Assembly (NCBI GenBank): GCA_013368495.1
Contig: LUCH01000160.1
Coordinates: 62,001-126,000, forward strand
Length of the DNA stretch: 64,000 nucleotides
Direction: 5' to 3'
From: Paragonimus heterotremus
Taxonomy: Eukaryota > Platyhelminthes > Trematoda > Plagiorchiida > Troglotrematidae
In this document: positions 26,618 through 37,432 of the stretch, in pieces
Layout: each line of letters starts with the position of its first letter
Numbering within the stretch: position 1 is the stretch's first letter
Translations under genes and position numbers: made by a program
Notes under the pieces: generated by a model
What the model saw: only the letters and a program-made list of their open reading frames with translations
The model's database searches: none
What the model was told of the DNA's origin: nothing

Positions 26618-26802
26618 CTAGATGTGATTCGATGTCAAAGTTGTTTGTATTTACAAGCAACCTAGTGCATGCAAGAACTCAACAATGACTAACTCAACAA
26701 CGGACAGTGATAGTACGTTGAAAGAAAACGCCTTAGACCAACACAACATCGGCGTGTTTTACATGAACAAGCGCACGTAGCACACGATCTACACGACTTT
26801 AT

Positions 26803-26854
<52 letters not shown>
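26803..26854. repeat. (CAA)n microsatellite
   Basis: About 17 CAA/ACA units, with one interruption (ATC) near the left end, in the large filamin intron. Confidence 0.95.
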
Positions 26855-26856
<2 letters not shown>

Positions 26857-27624
26857 AGAAACAGAGACATCGAATACATCCAAACCCACAACAAATGACG
26901 ACTCATTTTAGCATGTGACCACTGCATCCGATCACCTTTGACCCTATAACGTTATAGTGAGCAAGCTTCGAACAAAATGTTTAGTTAGTATCAAGCTAAT
27001 GTGAACCTTTAAACACGAAACCAGACAGGTACAGTTCGTTTTCGTTCGTTTCGATAGATTTCATAGCTGTACAATCCATTTAACAGTCACTGGAATAGTT
27101 GTTGAACTAATCTCACACACAAGCAAAAGTAGGTCCACCGAGGGTAACAGGTGATATTTTGCATTCAGAAAACGGGCTAGTTTGGATTTCGAATAATTAA
27201 TATGACCTATACAAAAACATTGCGGATTTTCAGCGATGTTCTTCAGTTCGCTGTTGTACATGCAGCGTACGATTTTCTAATACGCTTTTGTTCACTAAAC
27301 ACTTTGCAACGAATTTTAACCGGATGACATGAAGGAATACCATATCGCAGCGTTGTCTTCTTCATGAGGATTTGAAGCAGGTTGTCCCCTTTAAAACACT
27401 GGATAACGTATAGAGGATACGAAATCCGTAAGATGAATTTATTTCGTACACTCTTTTAGATCACAAACATGTAACACTTGAAGCATGAAGCAATCAAGTG
27501 ATTAACCGATGAACGGAACAATCCCTGCTGAGTTCTTATAACACGCTTCACCTCGGTTGGGAAACTCAAACAGACGTATCCTAACTAGTAAGGTTTTTTT
27601 ATATACAAAGGGTGACTTACTAAG

Positions 27625-27776
27625 TGTCACTGAACCTGAACAAAACAACGCAGCTGTATGTGTTGATGATGCAAAAGCCCATCAGGCTAACTGTTTTGAA
27701 AAAGTCAGTGACTTTCGTCCACTCGATCAACATGACATGTTGATAACTAATAACTTGCAGTTTGTTTACACCGATG
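27625..27776 (+). CDS. CUB-like gene A, penultimate exon (tentative paralogue)
   Basis: Encodes VTEPEQNNAAVCVDDAKAHQ, ANCFEKVSDFRPLDQHDML and ITNNLQFVYTD. The end, I-T-N-N-L-Q-F-V-Y-T-D, is the CUB strand motif that usually reads S.N.L.V.F.SD. The donor GTATGT after CCGATG is strong; the start is ambiguous. An acceptor at 27623-27624 (TTACTAAG) gives the same entry phase as gene B. An alternative AG at 27609-27610 (TATACAAAG) gives phase 0. One base (G) is left over, as in B and C. No upstream exon was resolved. Confidence 0.35.
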
Positions 27777-27823
27777 GTATGTTTATAATCAAAGCGTAAC
27801 TGCAACACAACGGAAATTTTCAG

Positions 27824-27864
27824 TGATAGTCGAACACCAAATGTTTATTAAAATAATAACATGA
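27824..27864 (+). CDS. CUB-like gene A, terminal exon with stop (tentative)
   Basis: The 47-nt intron 27777-27823 ends ATTTTCAG. The split codon gives V, then IVEHQMFIKIIT and TGA at 27862-27864. As in gene C, a single strand closes the domain. Evidence is the shared layout with genes B and C; no single piece is decisive. Confidence 0.32.
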
Positions 27865-29499
27865 AAATTTAGGCTTTTAACCTTCGAACAGAGACAAGAA
27901 ACAGGTCTTAAGGTCAACTGGGTGATCCTATTTATTTGTTTACTGTGTTGTTTTGTAATCATAAACCGTGACAAAGTGTTTACAAATACAATGGCGATCG
28001 AAGACACCATCTGACTCTCTGTATCCACAGTGTGCTGACACAACTCGTGGAACAGATCTCGTTAACTTTGAAACACTGTACCAAATTGTAGTGTTGGTTG
28101 CAGATGCATCTGCTTGAACACGAGAAGCTAGTTATGTGACAGAAAGTTCTACACATCCCATCTTCGACACTAACTAGAACAGAAAGGTTAATAAACCCAT
28201 TCACTGCTGTACAGTCTAAGATTGCAGACCTCTGAATGCGATTACCTCGGATGATTAAAACGAGTGTTATATGTCCTGAGAGAGCTGTTTGTAGCGTTTG
28301 TAACAACCACAGTGGCGGCGCTGATGATGAATTCTGAAGGGTAGGTCATATATGTGTCTTGATAGCCAATGTTTGCACTTAAATACCGTCCGCAACGAAT
28401 GATTCCCGGAAGTAAATCGTGTGATATAAACTTTATTATATGGAGATTTTGTTATCAAATCACTAGTAAAGCTGACGTCTTGATCTCTGACGTATTATAT
28501 CTAGAAACGGCCCAACAAAAAAGATCACCAGTGCCATAGTTTCAGGAAGCAACCGGGCATCTTTTTAATACCATTAATGGTAGGGTCAATTAATTACGCT
28601 CGTTATTTTTACAGACGGGGTTTAATTGAAACTACCAACCAATGGCGTGGTCACTTGGGTAGACAAAGTGAGTAATTCGCAATGGGGACATATTATTTTG
28701 CTATGTAATGGTCAAGGGTAATCTTGTAAAAGCCGTGTCATTTTGATAGGTCGTGCTATGCAGTTTGCTTGCTGAGCCCGTAGCATCTTTGATCGCTAAC
28801 GAACACGTGTTTTTCAAGGGGATACTCCTCACCAAAATGTACAATAATCATTTAAATTGCTTTCCAGACTGTTGCAAATTGTGCGCATTCCTCTAACACC
28901 CGTGACATTGTGACATAAATCGGTTTACGGGACTGGCTCGATGTACTTTTCTGTTTGTCGCAGCGCAATCGATAATTAACTTACTGTCCACTAATTCTAT
29001 ACACAGAGCTTTCAAAGTTATGTGAGAGTGTACCACGGCCAAACTATTTTGACATCACAGTTTAGTCTAACTGAAAATAGTCCGTTCATATTAGCGCGCT
29101 GTTCGCACGAGTCCGATGTTTCACTTACATTCTTTGTTATTGCGAGTCTTATTGCACTAATTATGTTTAGTTTGACGTTTTGTTCATAGTTTTTCCAACT
29201 GATTCCCAGTTATGGTTTTTGGTTCTCATATCAAAGACTTTGACAGCATACACAGTTAGCTTATGTGGTTATGTATGAGCCTTCATATCTCCTGATCTGA
29301 GAAAGGTTACTTAACTTCTCCTAGCCAATTAACAGTGTCCCATGTTTTCACACTAAAACATACAGAATACTTCATACTCACATTAAATCATCCAAACCAG
29401 TTAAATGAATGCGATCACTCTGCATGAACATCTATGCTCTATATTTACCTTGAGAATCTGTCGAAAACTTGTTTATTTGAATGACCTAGCACGTTGCTT

Positions 29500-29880
29500 C
29501 CATTTTAATCATATACTTGAATATTTTTGATGTAATCGCAGGCCATTAAACGAGCTTCTACATGTAATGAATATTGGTTGGAAAAGGATTTGACTAATAT
29601 CGCTCATATCTGCAAACTGGTGGGTACGTTTCCGGTTTCTCTGAAAAATCACAGGGAATGCACCATGACTCTGCGGCCTGTATGATTCGTGTATTTTATT
29701 ACTGAGGATGCAGGGTGCTCTCTGTTGATTTCTATACAGGTGCCTGAAGTTTTCAATTGTTTCCAGCTCTTGGAAACATGTTCCTTGATAGGAGCAGCTA
29801 AGCATCGGTTTGTCCCCTCTACGTAGGTCATACCACACCGACACAAATATCTATATAAGCAGCGCATTACCTCGTGGATA
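29500..29880 (-). mobile_element. Penelope-like GIY-YIG endonuclease remnant (3' part of a 5'-inverted copy)
   Basis: Minus strand reads YRYLCRCGMTYVEGTNRCLA then APIKEHVSKSW and HPASSVIKYTNHTGRR. Known family pattern: C.C...YVGRT.R.L..RI.EH.PKW...SAI..HL..TGH. Catalytic-region residues are damaged (YVEG for YVGR). The frame is lost after TGRR, though the end of the domain can be followed in another frame to about 29510. It abuts the plus-strand reverse transcriptase fragment at 29925. Confidence 0.75.
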
Positions 29881-29924
29881 ACGTTGAAGCCGCATTATAG
29901 GAAAGGTTGTCAAAACCGGTGTTA

Positions 29925-30436
29925 TAAGATGCTACGTGAAGGATATCTTAGCTATTTTTCAGGATTCAAACTATTTGTATGTGTTATTCTTAAAGTCACA
30001 TCAAGTTAATCCAAACCTTATACTAATTGAGGAGGAAAAAGTCTTCTGTTTTCCTCCAGTTCATTTTTCGGAAGACAAGAGAGTATATTCACAACAGGCC
30101 TCTTGGACTGGACGGTACGCACATTTCAGAGGCTTTTGTCCACAACAGTATAAGAAGTCTTCTTACGGAACGCACAGGCCATACGCGGAATACACTCTGC
30201 TGCCAGAATTGGACACATTAATAAATATTCATCAAAAAATGAGAATCAGCCTCATTGTATTTGGAAGTACAGCACAGATTCTACCCCCAAGGAGACGGTT
30301 AAAAACGGTATTGAAGAAGACAATGCACTCAGACTTCTCGTTTCTCGATACCACCTGGTCAACCAGCAACGAAAAAGTGATTAACAGATACTCCGTTCAA
30401 AACCTCCAACGCTATAAAATCATGTATGTCGGTTGA
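29925..30436 (+). mobile_element. Penelope-like reverse transcriptase C-terminal fragment
   Basis: From 29930 the frame reads CYVKDILAIFQDSNY, the RT motif C, with the first catalytic Asp of YVDD replaced by Lys. Then come NPNLILIEEEKVFCFPPV, DKRVYSQQASWTGRYAHF, RGFCPQQYKK and later TVLKKTMHSDFSFLDTTWS. These are the family's I.FT.E.E...LPFLDV, VYRK.TWTGQYTHF.SF and TV.KK...L.LPF segments in order. About 166 codons are open, but the catalytic change shows a dead copy. It is head-to-head with the endonuclease piece at 29500-29880. Confidence 0.8.
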
Positions 30437-32619
30437 CGGTAATCCATGACTAGTGGCAGTCATACACTCCAGATGCGTATGTACAATGCCTACTTTATCA
30501 AGAAGCGGTAAGGTGAGTGGAATATAAAAGGAAAAAGCCTGTCTGAAATACGGCGTGATTTTCAACCTATGGCCTTTTGTTTGTTGAGGTCAAGCTATAT
30601 ACATGAGTGCTGGGATAAGCAGGCCGTGACAATTATAGGCCGAACGCAATAACAGTTACAAATACTTGGGAGACTTTAGTCCACACTTTGCAGGCACATA
30701 ACAAGTTTCTTACCATTAAAACAATCTCGCACTGTTCATATTTTCTGGATAATTAAGTGAACTAATACAGTGAGCGAAAAATCCATCCGTTAAGACTTCC
30801 TGTCATATTTTAAGGGACAGAAGCAAATCAGACGATAGTTTAGATAGTATAAGACTTACACAAATTTAAAACTCATCATCCTGATGTACAGAATAGCCGT
30901 TTTGCTTTGGAATATACATTCTTTTTGTCCCAACTCAATTTATTTCGTTCTGCTAAGAACGCAGTACAACAGATGTACCCATCAGTTGACTGTCAGTAAT
31001 CGGCTGAATCGACTGAGACCGAAAGTTCATCATTTGTGACTCCACAATGGAAAAGACGGTAGGATAAACTTTAGGCTTCCGAACGATTAAAGAATTATAG
31101 ATCATTGACCAGTATTATCTGAAAATATAACTGATTAACTGGTTGGCTGTGGTCAACATTCAGTGGTAGAAAATCAACCTCTCTCGGTCGCACGTGGGCA
31201 TAGTGAATTGGGAATCAAATAACATTACTTCAATTTTTATACTTCTACTGTAAATGCGTTAATTACATATTGCTATTTGATGCGATGGAGTGCGTTTTGA
31301 CCTAGCGAGAGCATTGAAGTCTGTCCAATCCCCAGAGCAACTTCGACAATTTTGAGCATTACTGCGAGAAAAATTCTATGGGTAAACATTCTACTTATGA
31401 GTAAGCTAAATATATCGCGTTTTTTGGTATTCTTAATGGACCATGCTACACGGCGCATACACGTAATTGAGTATTTGACACAAAATTACTCTCTCTTGCT
31501 AACTCTATTGTTCTTTCACCTATTGTTCTCTGCAGTATGAAACTTGCACAAGATGTGCGAGCGCATTCAAAACATATCACTTCCGCAAATTACGATGTAC
31601 AGAATTTGTTGTACTCAGAAAGACCGACTGTTTTAAAAGTAACCTTGGGATAGATGAGGTTCAATAGGTAGAGATTCATGCTCTCACTCCGTATCTCCTT
31701 CTCATTGTGACTGCCGGTGTTTTTTCACTAGTCCATCTATACAAATACTTTCTATTCCACTGGTTTCACGAAAATTGGTACTAATAATCCTGGCGTTTCT
31801 CGGCCGAAAGTTACCGCCACATTACCTGACCTATAAAAAATGCAATATTCCATGTATTAAGTTGGAATCACGGACCTTCCACCATCGAATTTACGCGGCT
31901 TCTGGAACGGTTCTGATGCGGTAATTGAACTGCGGTTTTTCGGTTAGGATAGGACAAAATATCCCTAACGAATCAATCAACAACCGCGTAGTTTTGATTT
32001 CCGAATGGCGCTACCTGTTTACCGTTATTTTGTCGCTTTATTTAGCCAGCTGTTGATTAGTACCGCCATTCACTGGTGTTCACTCCTTCTGGCATATAAC
32101 GTAGGTCCAACTTAGAATGGTCACCCATCAACTTAAACTCTCAACAAAATGTAGTGGTACCACAAACTTGTTTACACTCAATTCAGGCATATGAATTAAC
32201 ATCCAGTCATGTCCCCATGATTTACTGACTCACTGAACACATGAGATAAATGACCTTCGTAAAATCAACAAACATCATCAACTTAGCACCTTAGTCACAT
32301 TAACAAATAATCTAAATGTACGTGATGAAAGCAAAGCACATGTGTGAACATTTTCCATAGGTTTGAATTTTTTGTTATAAAGGAAGTTTTGGTAACTGGA
32401 CCTGGATGTGGACAATATCAGCCATCACTGTGAGGTAACATCGGTATGATATTTGATAAAAGTTGTATAGTATATGCATGTGTAATGGGCACCGAAATTC
32501 ATGCGAAAACCTACATTCCAGTCACTGCATATTAATTAAGATTGCCTTCTGAAAGTTCATCGTATTAGCTGACAAAAAGCAATTCATGTTTTTTTGCAAA
32601 AAGCTAAATTTTGTTCCAG

Positions 32620-32756
32620 TCACATCCTCAATCAAATTATTTGTTTACATTTTACCGTAACTTATCGTTCAGTGCTTACTCCATTATCCTATAAAAACAT
32701 CAGAGACATTCAGGCATCACACATTTTGTTAGTAAATTTCAATGAGTTTTATCCAG
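32620..32756 (+). CDS. CUB-like gene B, penultimate exon (tentative paralogue)
   Basis: Encodes HILNQIICLHFTVTYRSVL, TPLSYKNIRDIQASHILLV and NFNEFYP. The run HIL..I-C...TVT aligns with HILSVLCG...MTVT of gene C; the HILLVNF strand aligns with LSISVYF. The acceptor is TTTTGTTCCAG and the donor GTACAT follows ATCCAG. It is 137 nt with one base (G) left over, the same exit phase as gene C. A possible upstream exon at about 32391-32442 (acceptor ATAAAG, donor GTAACA, ending in two leftover bases) would fit the entry phase; its content does not show CUB motifs clearly. Confidence 0.33.
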
Positions 32757-32803
32757 GTACATTTAAAAACAATGAAACACCATTGCTGAAACCGGTGCTT
32801 CAG

Positions 32804-32871
32804 TCATTTTGGACGCCTATTGTAGCTCGTTAAACTGTTTTGAATGTGTGTTTCATAATTTGTGCATATAA
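32804..32871 (+). CDS. CUB-like gene B, terminal exon with stop (tentative)
   Basis: After a 47-nt intron ending GGTGCTTCAG, the split codon gives V and the frame continues ILDAYCSSLNCFECV to a TAA at 32869-32871. The intron length is identical to that of the matching intron in gene A (27777-27823). The tail is Cys-rich and differs from the gene A and C ends. Confidence 0.28.
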
Positions 32872-32995
32872 CTTCTGTCATGTACTTTCTGGATAGTGCG
32901 ATTTGTCGTACTACGAACTGGATACATTCCATGTTATTCTGTGCTATGAAATAATTAAGATTTTATTAAATCCAAACAACTGTTCACCTTGTATT

Positions 32996-33245
32996 ACTTA
33001 TAAGTAGTTCGGCAGATTTATAAATTTAGATGAGACCCAACTGTGAAAAGTCAGGGCTTCGGCTTGATTCGAACCAGCGACAGAAACACCATGCCTCTCC
33101 TGGCATGGCTTCGTAGCTCAGCTGGTAGAGCGCTTACCGCGTAGAGGCATGATGTTCCTGTTGCTGGTTCGAATCCAGCCGAAACCCTGACTTTTCACAA
33201 TTGGGTCTCGTCTAAATTTATAAATCTGCCAAACTACTTATAATT
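32996..33245. repeat. Near-perfect palindrome of the tRNA-headed SINE
   Basis: Left arm 32996-33097 is the inverted copy of right arm 33144-33245, with a 46-bp spacer that holds the A box. Shared segments include the tail (TATAAATTTAGA.GAGACCCAA), GTGAAAAGTCAGGG and the B box (GGATTCGAACCAGC). A transcript would fold into a hairpin of about 100 bp. Formed by two head-to-head insertions or a fold-back copy. Confidence 0.85.
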
Positions 33246-33530
33246 AATAAAAATTCTGTGCTCAGCAGTGGAGTTGGTGGATTCCGGCGTGAACTGTTTG
33301 AGAAATCCTGCCGGGACAGTCGATCCCCTGGATCATTTGATGGATTCCATATGAGACAGTGGGATGCGTGAGTAACCGAGTCTATATGTAAAATTTCCGA
33401 GCTCCTGGCGTGGCTTCGTAGCTCAGCTGGTAGAGCGCTTGCCGCGTTGAGGTATGGTGTTCCTGTCGCTGGTTCGAATCCAGCCGAAGCCCTGACTTTT
33501 CACAGTTTGGTCTCATCTAAGCTGTTCACC
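33099..33530 (+). mobile_element. tRNA-headed SINE, tandem 1.4 units
   Basis: Two copies of a tRNA-like head, about 33102-33185 and 33409-33491. Each has a pol III A box (TAGCTCAGCTGGTAGAGCG) and B box (GGTTCGAATCC), followed by a shared tail CCTGACTTTTCACA...GGTCTC.TCTAA. Between the heads is a unit body with GCAGTGGAGTTGGTGGATTC, GTTTGAGAAATCCTGCCGG, and GATTCCATATGAGACAGTGG. The body recurs at 3120-3350 and 46300-46540. The head-to-head distance is about 307 bp. The anticodon arm is not convincing, so these are SINE heads and not tRNA genes. Confidence 0.75.
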
Positions 33531-34204
33531 TTGTTTAGATACTTGCAATCATCACCTCCTATCACTCTCAAATGCATGTTGAGCAAAAATCTGTTTTATT
33601 AAGGGTTGATTGAGATGATTTCAGTGTAACTTATTATCAAAACATCTGTTAATTTTTGGTTACTGATTACCTGATTGTGGAAGCTAGTAGAAGTAATTAA
33701 CATTTTCCCCACTCATTTTCACAAGTGATTTGGAACATACTACGATGTGTGTACTACATGAATGTGACTACTCAGTAAACAGTAGTTGTTTGAAGAGTTT
33801 TATTTATAACGTTATAAGACCGAGTGGCTGATTTCAACTTCTTTCATTCAGTCGAATGGAGCATTATTTGAGCCTAAATCCATGAATATTCCACCGGACG
33901 TCTCGATATGAAACACAGTCGCTGTTCGTTAACTCGAATCTAGAACCGCGCGATCAGGATTTCCGAGACAAGTCGATACCTTCGACTTAATTAACTCTGC
34001 TGAACAGTAATTTTAGATTAATGATAAACGATCAGGATTTTCTTATTTTCAGTTTGAACATTACCCACAGCTAGTCGAGACGTTAATGAGTTCAGTTAGC
34101 TCACAATAAGTGTATCTCCTATCGAAACGATCGGTCAAACTGGCCATTACTCATAAACAAAAGTGGTTCAGTGTTCAGATAAGATAATACAACCGAGTCT
34201 AATT

Positions 34205-34440
34205 TGAGGTCAATGGCACAGTGGTCAATAAAACTGCCTTTGGTTTGCGTCTCAGGAGTTATGGTCCCGGCCGTGACAGGGATATACATCACTGACAAGC
34301 TATAACAAGAGCGAAACTCAAGCCTAGTGCTGCTTTTTGAAAAGGCTAGTTGAAAGATCTACTTGACTGCAAAAGTTCAGGTGAAACATGAGCAATGTTT
34401 ACCTTGAAATTGACTAAATCTTTCACTACTCATCAGTATT
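34205..34440 (+). mobile_element. Hammerhead SINE copy (HH-1)
   Basis: Head with CAGTGGTCAATAAAACTGCC and a B-box-like GTTATGGTCCCGGCC, then hammerhead region 34286-34332. Box 1 reads CTGACAA (damaged) with helix II GCTATAACAAGAGC. GAAA is intact, followed by CTCAAGCC and TAGTGC. The tail TGAAAAGGCTAGTTGAAAG follows. Dead as a ribozyme. Confidence 0.7.
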
Positions 34441-34639
34441 CTACAGGTTCTTGAATGAACTACCATTTTTTCCAACCTTGCTACAGAAGTGGTTATTAGT
34501 GTATTTGTTTGGATGGCTCACATTTTGAATCTTGTGACTGGGAAAGCCAATAATATGATGTGAACATCCCAATGTCATTTGACAACGAACATCGAAAATA
34601 CCGTGTGAACAATATTTGCATTAGTCAACTTCTTTCGAG

Positions 34640-34770
34640 AAGAAACATTTGACAGTAATCTCGCTTTCGTTGGAGCTCGTCAGTAGTGCATATCCTTGCT
34701 ACGACTGGGATAAGAATGCCCGCTTCGCTTTCTTTGGGTAGCCGTGTTGACCATTGTGACATTTACCCCA
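34640..34770 (-). mobile_element. Hammerhead SINE copy (HH-2)
   Basis: The reverse complement reads AAGGATATGCACTA, then CTGACGA (box 1 intact), GCTCCAACGAAAGC and GAGA in place of GAAA, ending GTC at about 34651. Stem-I 3' strand is lost. The head region (GGTCAACACGGCTACCC) follows at 34740-34760. Confidence 0.65.
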
Positions 34771-35194
34771 TGTTACGCACGAATAACTCATTGCATATAA
34801 AAACTCAGACACATTTTTAGTTTCCTGAGTCGTTGCGCCTTCTTTTGTTCATAGACTAAAGTCGATTAGCCGCTTCTATGGTTGGTCTCCAAACAAGCAA
34901 GCATCGACCACAGCCCCAGAAGGGGTTGAGAAAGGCTGATGCAGAGGAGACCCAGTTAGGTTGAAACCGCTATCCATAACTTCGCTGGTGGTCGCTGGGA
35001 CCAACAGTCTGAAAATGCTCGGGCACGCTTGCTGATGAGTAGTGTTCAGTTTGCCCGATCTCCTTGGGAGTAGTCATAGCATCTGTCCTGTTGACTACAA
35101 TCGATGGCCCCACGACTAGGACTTATTTACAAGTTGAGATCCTAGAAACCATTGACTTGTTGAACGATATTTTGATTACTAATGAATAGGAGGG

Positions 35195-35330
35195 AATTTT
35201 TGTCGTGGCTAGGATACACAGTACTGGCGAGCTGTAACAAGAGCGGAACTTTAGTCCAGTACTTCTTTAAGGAACAGGCTGGCCGGAAAGTCTGTGGGAA
35301 CGTGACAGCTGCGATCAATTGCAAATGACG
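35195..35330 (+). mobile_element. Hammerhead SINE copy (HH-3)
   Basis: AGGATACACAGTACTGGCGA, then GCTGTAACAAGAGC, GGAA for GAAA, TTTAGTC and CAGTACTTC, followed by the tail GGAACAGGCTGGCCGGAAAG. Both core boxes are mutated. Confidence 0.65.
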
Positions 35331-36533
35331 TTCAATGTATATGAAAGCCAACATGCCCTACACCCACATTTTTGCAAAGGTTAACCAATCAAAATAGTAT
35401 TCTGCTCAGCAGACAGACAGATAACACTGGGGTCATTGATCGACATCGTTGATAAGAGAATGGTATAGTGTCATCACTAAAATAGGAGTCACATGGCAAA
35501 AAGGTATCATAGGGAACACAAACTAATAATGGCTTCGATAAATTCTTGACAAGTTTCTTTTATAAATAATCCGGAAAACTAAGGCAAGGCTAGTTGTCTC
35601 TGTTTTATGTGGTCATACAGTTTTTGTCAGAAAAAGTTTAGAGAGTAGCTGTATGATTTCTAGTACTGTGTTTTCACCTTCTGTTGTATAACACAACTTG
35701 CAGCGTACATGCATGTTGGTTAATTTGTCACCTACGCATGATGCATCGCAGGCCATAACTTGCTCTGATAACTCTTGTGGTAGGCATACCGTTGTTGAAA
35801 GTTGAGATCATTTTAAAAAAATGGAAGATTAACAAATTTTGTATATTTCCACGTTATTCTTTGTCAACTGTTTCAATTTAATTTTAAAATGTATTTCCAG
35901 GAACGCGTCAAAAGTTGATTGAGAAGAATACTGAACTTAAACTAAACAGTACGTATACATTGATACATTAGTTCAAAAGTGACAAGACGCAGAACAAAAA
36001 CTAAACGTGTTGCAAGTGTAGAGGCCGTGTAGTTACCAGCACCAAAATTTGTGCACCTCTATATGACTTCCATTTAGTGAAATAGCTATAATGTATCAGA
36101 AATATCCTCAATGTCTATACGCTAACAAGGACGGTAAGGAATTTTGTTAGAGTTTGGGATTTGAAAGACGTTGCATATTATCTTGATGAACGGTTGCTTT
36201 GGCTGTAACTGGAGTCGGGTTCATCTAGTGGTAGACAACACATGATTACAACGCAGACAGTGAACGAAATTAACAACAGTGCAATAAAACCAAACAGAAT
36301 TGGGGAAGGTAAGAATGTCGATCGTTAGTATGTAGTTTAAACACACATGAAGAATGTATTCATTAATACAGTTAACCATTGCCATTTGCCATAAATGCTA
36401 TTGGATTATAAATGTCTACAGTCTAGAATGTGCTTCGGTGGGATTTTACTGTACAATAGAAACGATAAATGTTGATTCGAATTCCTGTGCTTTAAATACC
36501 TACTGAATAATGATCGATATTCCCCATTGCAGC

Positions 36534-36578
36534 TAGCAACTGTTGGCTGCAGTCATGTGAAGTTATCAAGGTCGAAGG
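36534..36578 (+). CDS. CUB-like gene C, upstream exon (tentative)
   Basis: A 45-nt exon candidate inside the largest filamin intron, opposite strand. It encodes LATVGCSHVKLSRSK. The acceptor is a good pyrimidine tract ending TTCCCCATTGCAG; the donor is GTACGT after GAAG. Phase 0 on both sides, so it joins the next exon in frame. The Cys would be CUB cysteine 1, which lies about 23 residues before cysteine 2 in the next exon, close to the usual spacing. The start codon and signal peptide exon were not found upstream. Confidence 0.4.
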
Positions 36579-36700
36579 TACGTATTTGAAAAGCGGCAAT
36601 TTGTCCGCTAGTCTTATTCTAAACGAACGGGGATAATTACACCGTGCAGTTCTGTAACAGATGTTCGTTCAGTTGTGATAAAAATGAATAAATGTTACAG

Positions 36701-36842
36701 ATCATATATAAACAAAGCCGAAACAAATATGTCGGGTTCTGTATTTCTATCGACATTCCACCTCCGTTTTTGGATGTTTCGTTTTTGTTCGAAATTTCTT
36801 ACTACGCATTGACTTGTTCTGTCAGACACAAGAAGTCTCACA
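36701..36842 (+). CDS. CUB-like gene C, exon with CUB cysteines 2 and 3
   Basis: Encodes KQSRNKYVGFCISIDIPPPF then LDVSFLFEISYYALTCSVR. The pattern C-x-I-x-I-x-x-P, an alternating hydrophobic strand (V-x-F-x-F-x-I), then a second Cys 25 residues on, is that of the CUB beta-sandwich. The acceptor is ATGTTACAG at 36700. The donor is GTAGGC after CTCACA (mediocre). It is 142 nt, phase 0 in, one base (A) out. That base plus the first two of the next exon gives N of an NVT glycosylation sequon, a second sign that the join is right. Function unknown; CUB domains are extracellular. Confidence 0.5.
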
Positions 36843-37135
36843 GTAGGCAAACAATTATGTCAACACGGTGCCACGTCTCATCTTTTTCTAGCCTGATCAT
36901 ACTATGATCGCCTTGCTTGATTTTCTACTGTAAAGTTCCGTTTTAGGGTCATTCAACGATTAACGAAAGTGAAGTTTGAATATTTATTTTTAATGGTAAA
37001 ACACATCCGTGATAGAGTAAAAATCGTCAATATGTCAATTTTGATACATTCTACCAAACGGAGTAACCTTCGTACTTATCTATATCACTTGTTCATTCTG
37101 GTTGTTGCTCATGTTATCTGTCAGTTTAATTACAG

Positions 37136-37297
37136 ATGTGACTGGACCAACAAACAATCGACACATTTTGAGTGTTTTGTGCGGACGCAACGCAACTATG
37201 ACAGTGACAGAAAAGACTTCGGTTTCATCTGTTGGCAGTCGCTTGTCAATATCAGTTTATTTCGTTGACCCTAATAATCAATTCAGATGTCCAGTTC
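37136..37297 (+). CDS. CUB-like gene C, exon with CUB cysteine 4
   Basis: Encodes VTGPTNNRHILSVLCGRNA, then TMTVTEKTSVSSVGSRLSI and SVYFVDPNNQFRCPV. The GPT...ILS-LCG run followed by S..S.L.I.VYF is the classic second half of a CUB domain (the DGP...LCG...S.N.L.V.F pattern). NVT and NAT are possible N-glycosylation sites. The acceptor is TTTAATTACAG and the donor GTGAGT follows CAGTTC. It is 162 nt with one base (C) left over. It lies 486 bp from filamin exon 7, which is on the other strand. Confidence 0.55.
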
Positions 37298-37432
37298 GTG
37301 AGTGAAAATTAAGCATACCTGTTCCGTGACTTTCACCGAAACCAGCCGTAATCGACCAACGTACATAAAAACGTCGACGTAACAATACAGATCCTCGTCA
37401 CACTTAATATATAGTCTGCTGACCGATTTCAG

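Noticed and set aside
26689..26889. Protein frame through the CAA repeat
   Set aside because: The poly-valine run is only the translation of the microsatellite.
33102..33491. Two functional tRNA genes (A and B boxes present)
   Set aside because: They sit in a repeated SINE unit, share its tail, recur in damaged form elsewhere, and lack a convincing anticodon arm.
36257..36308. Additional 5' exon of CUB-like gene C ending GGGGAAG before GTAAGA
   Set aside because: In the phase needed by the next exon it contains an in-frame TAA.
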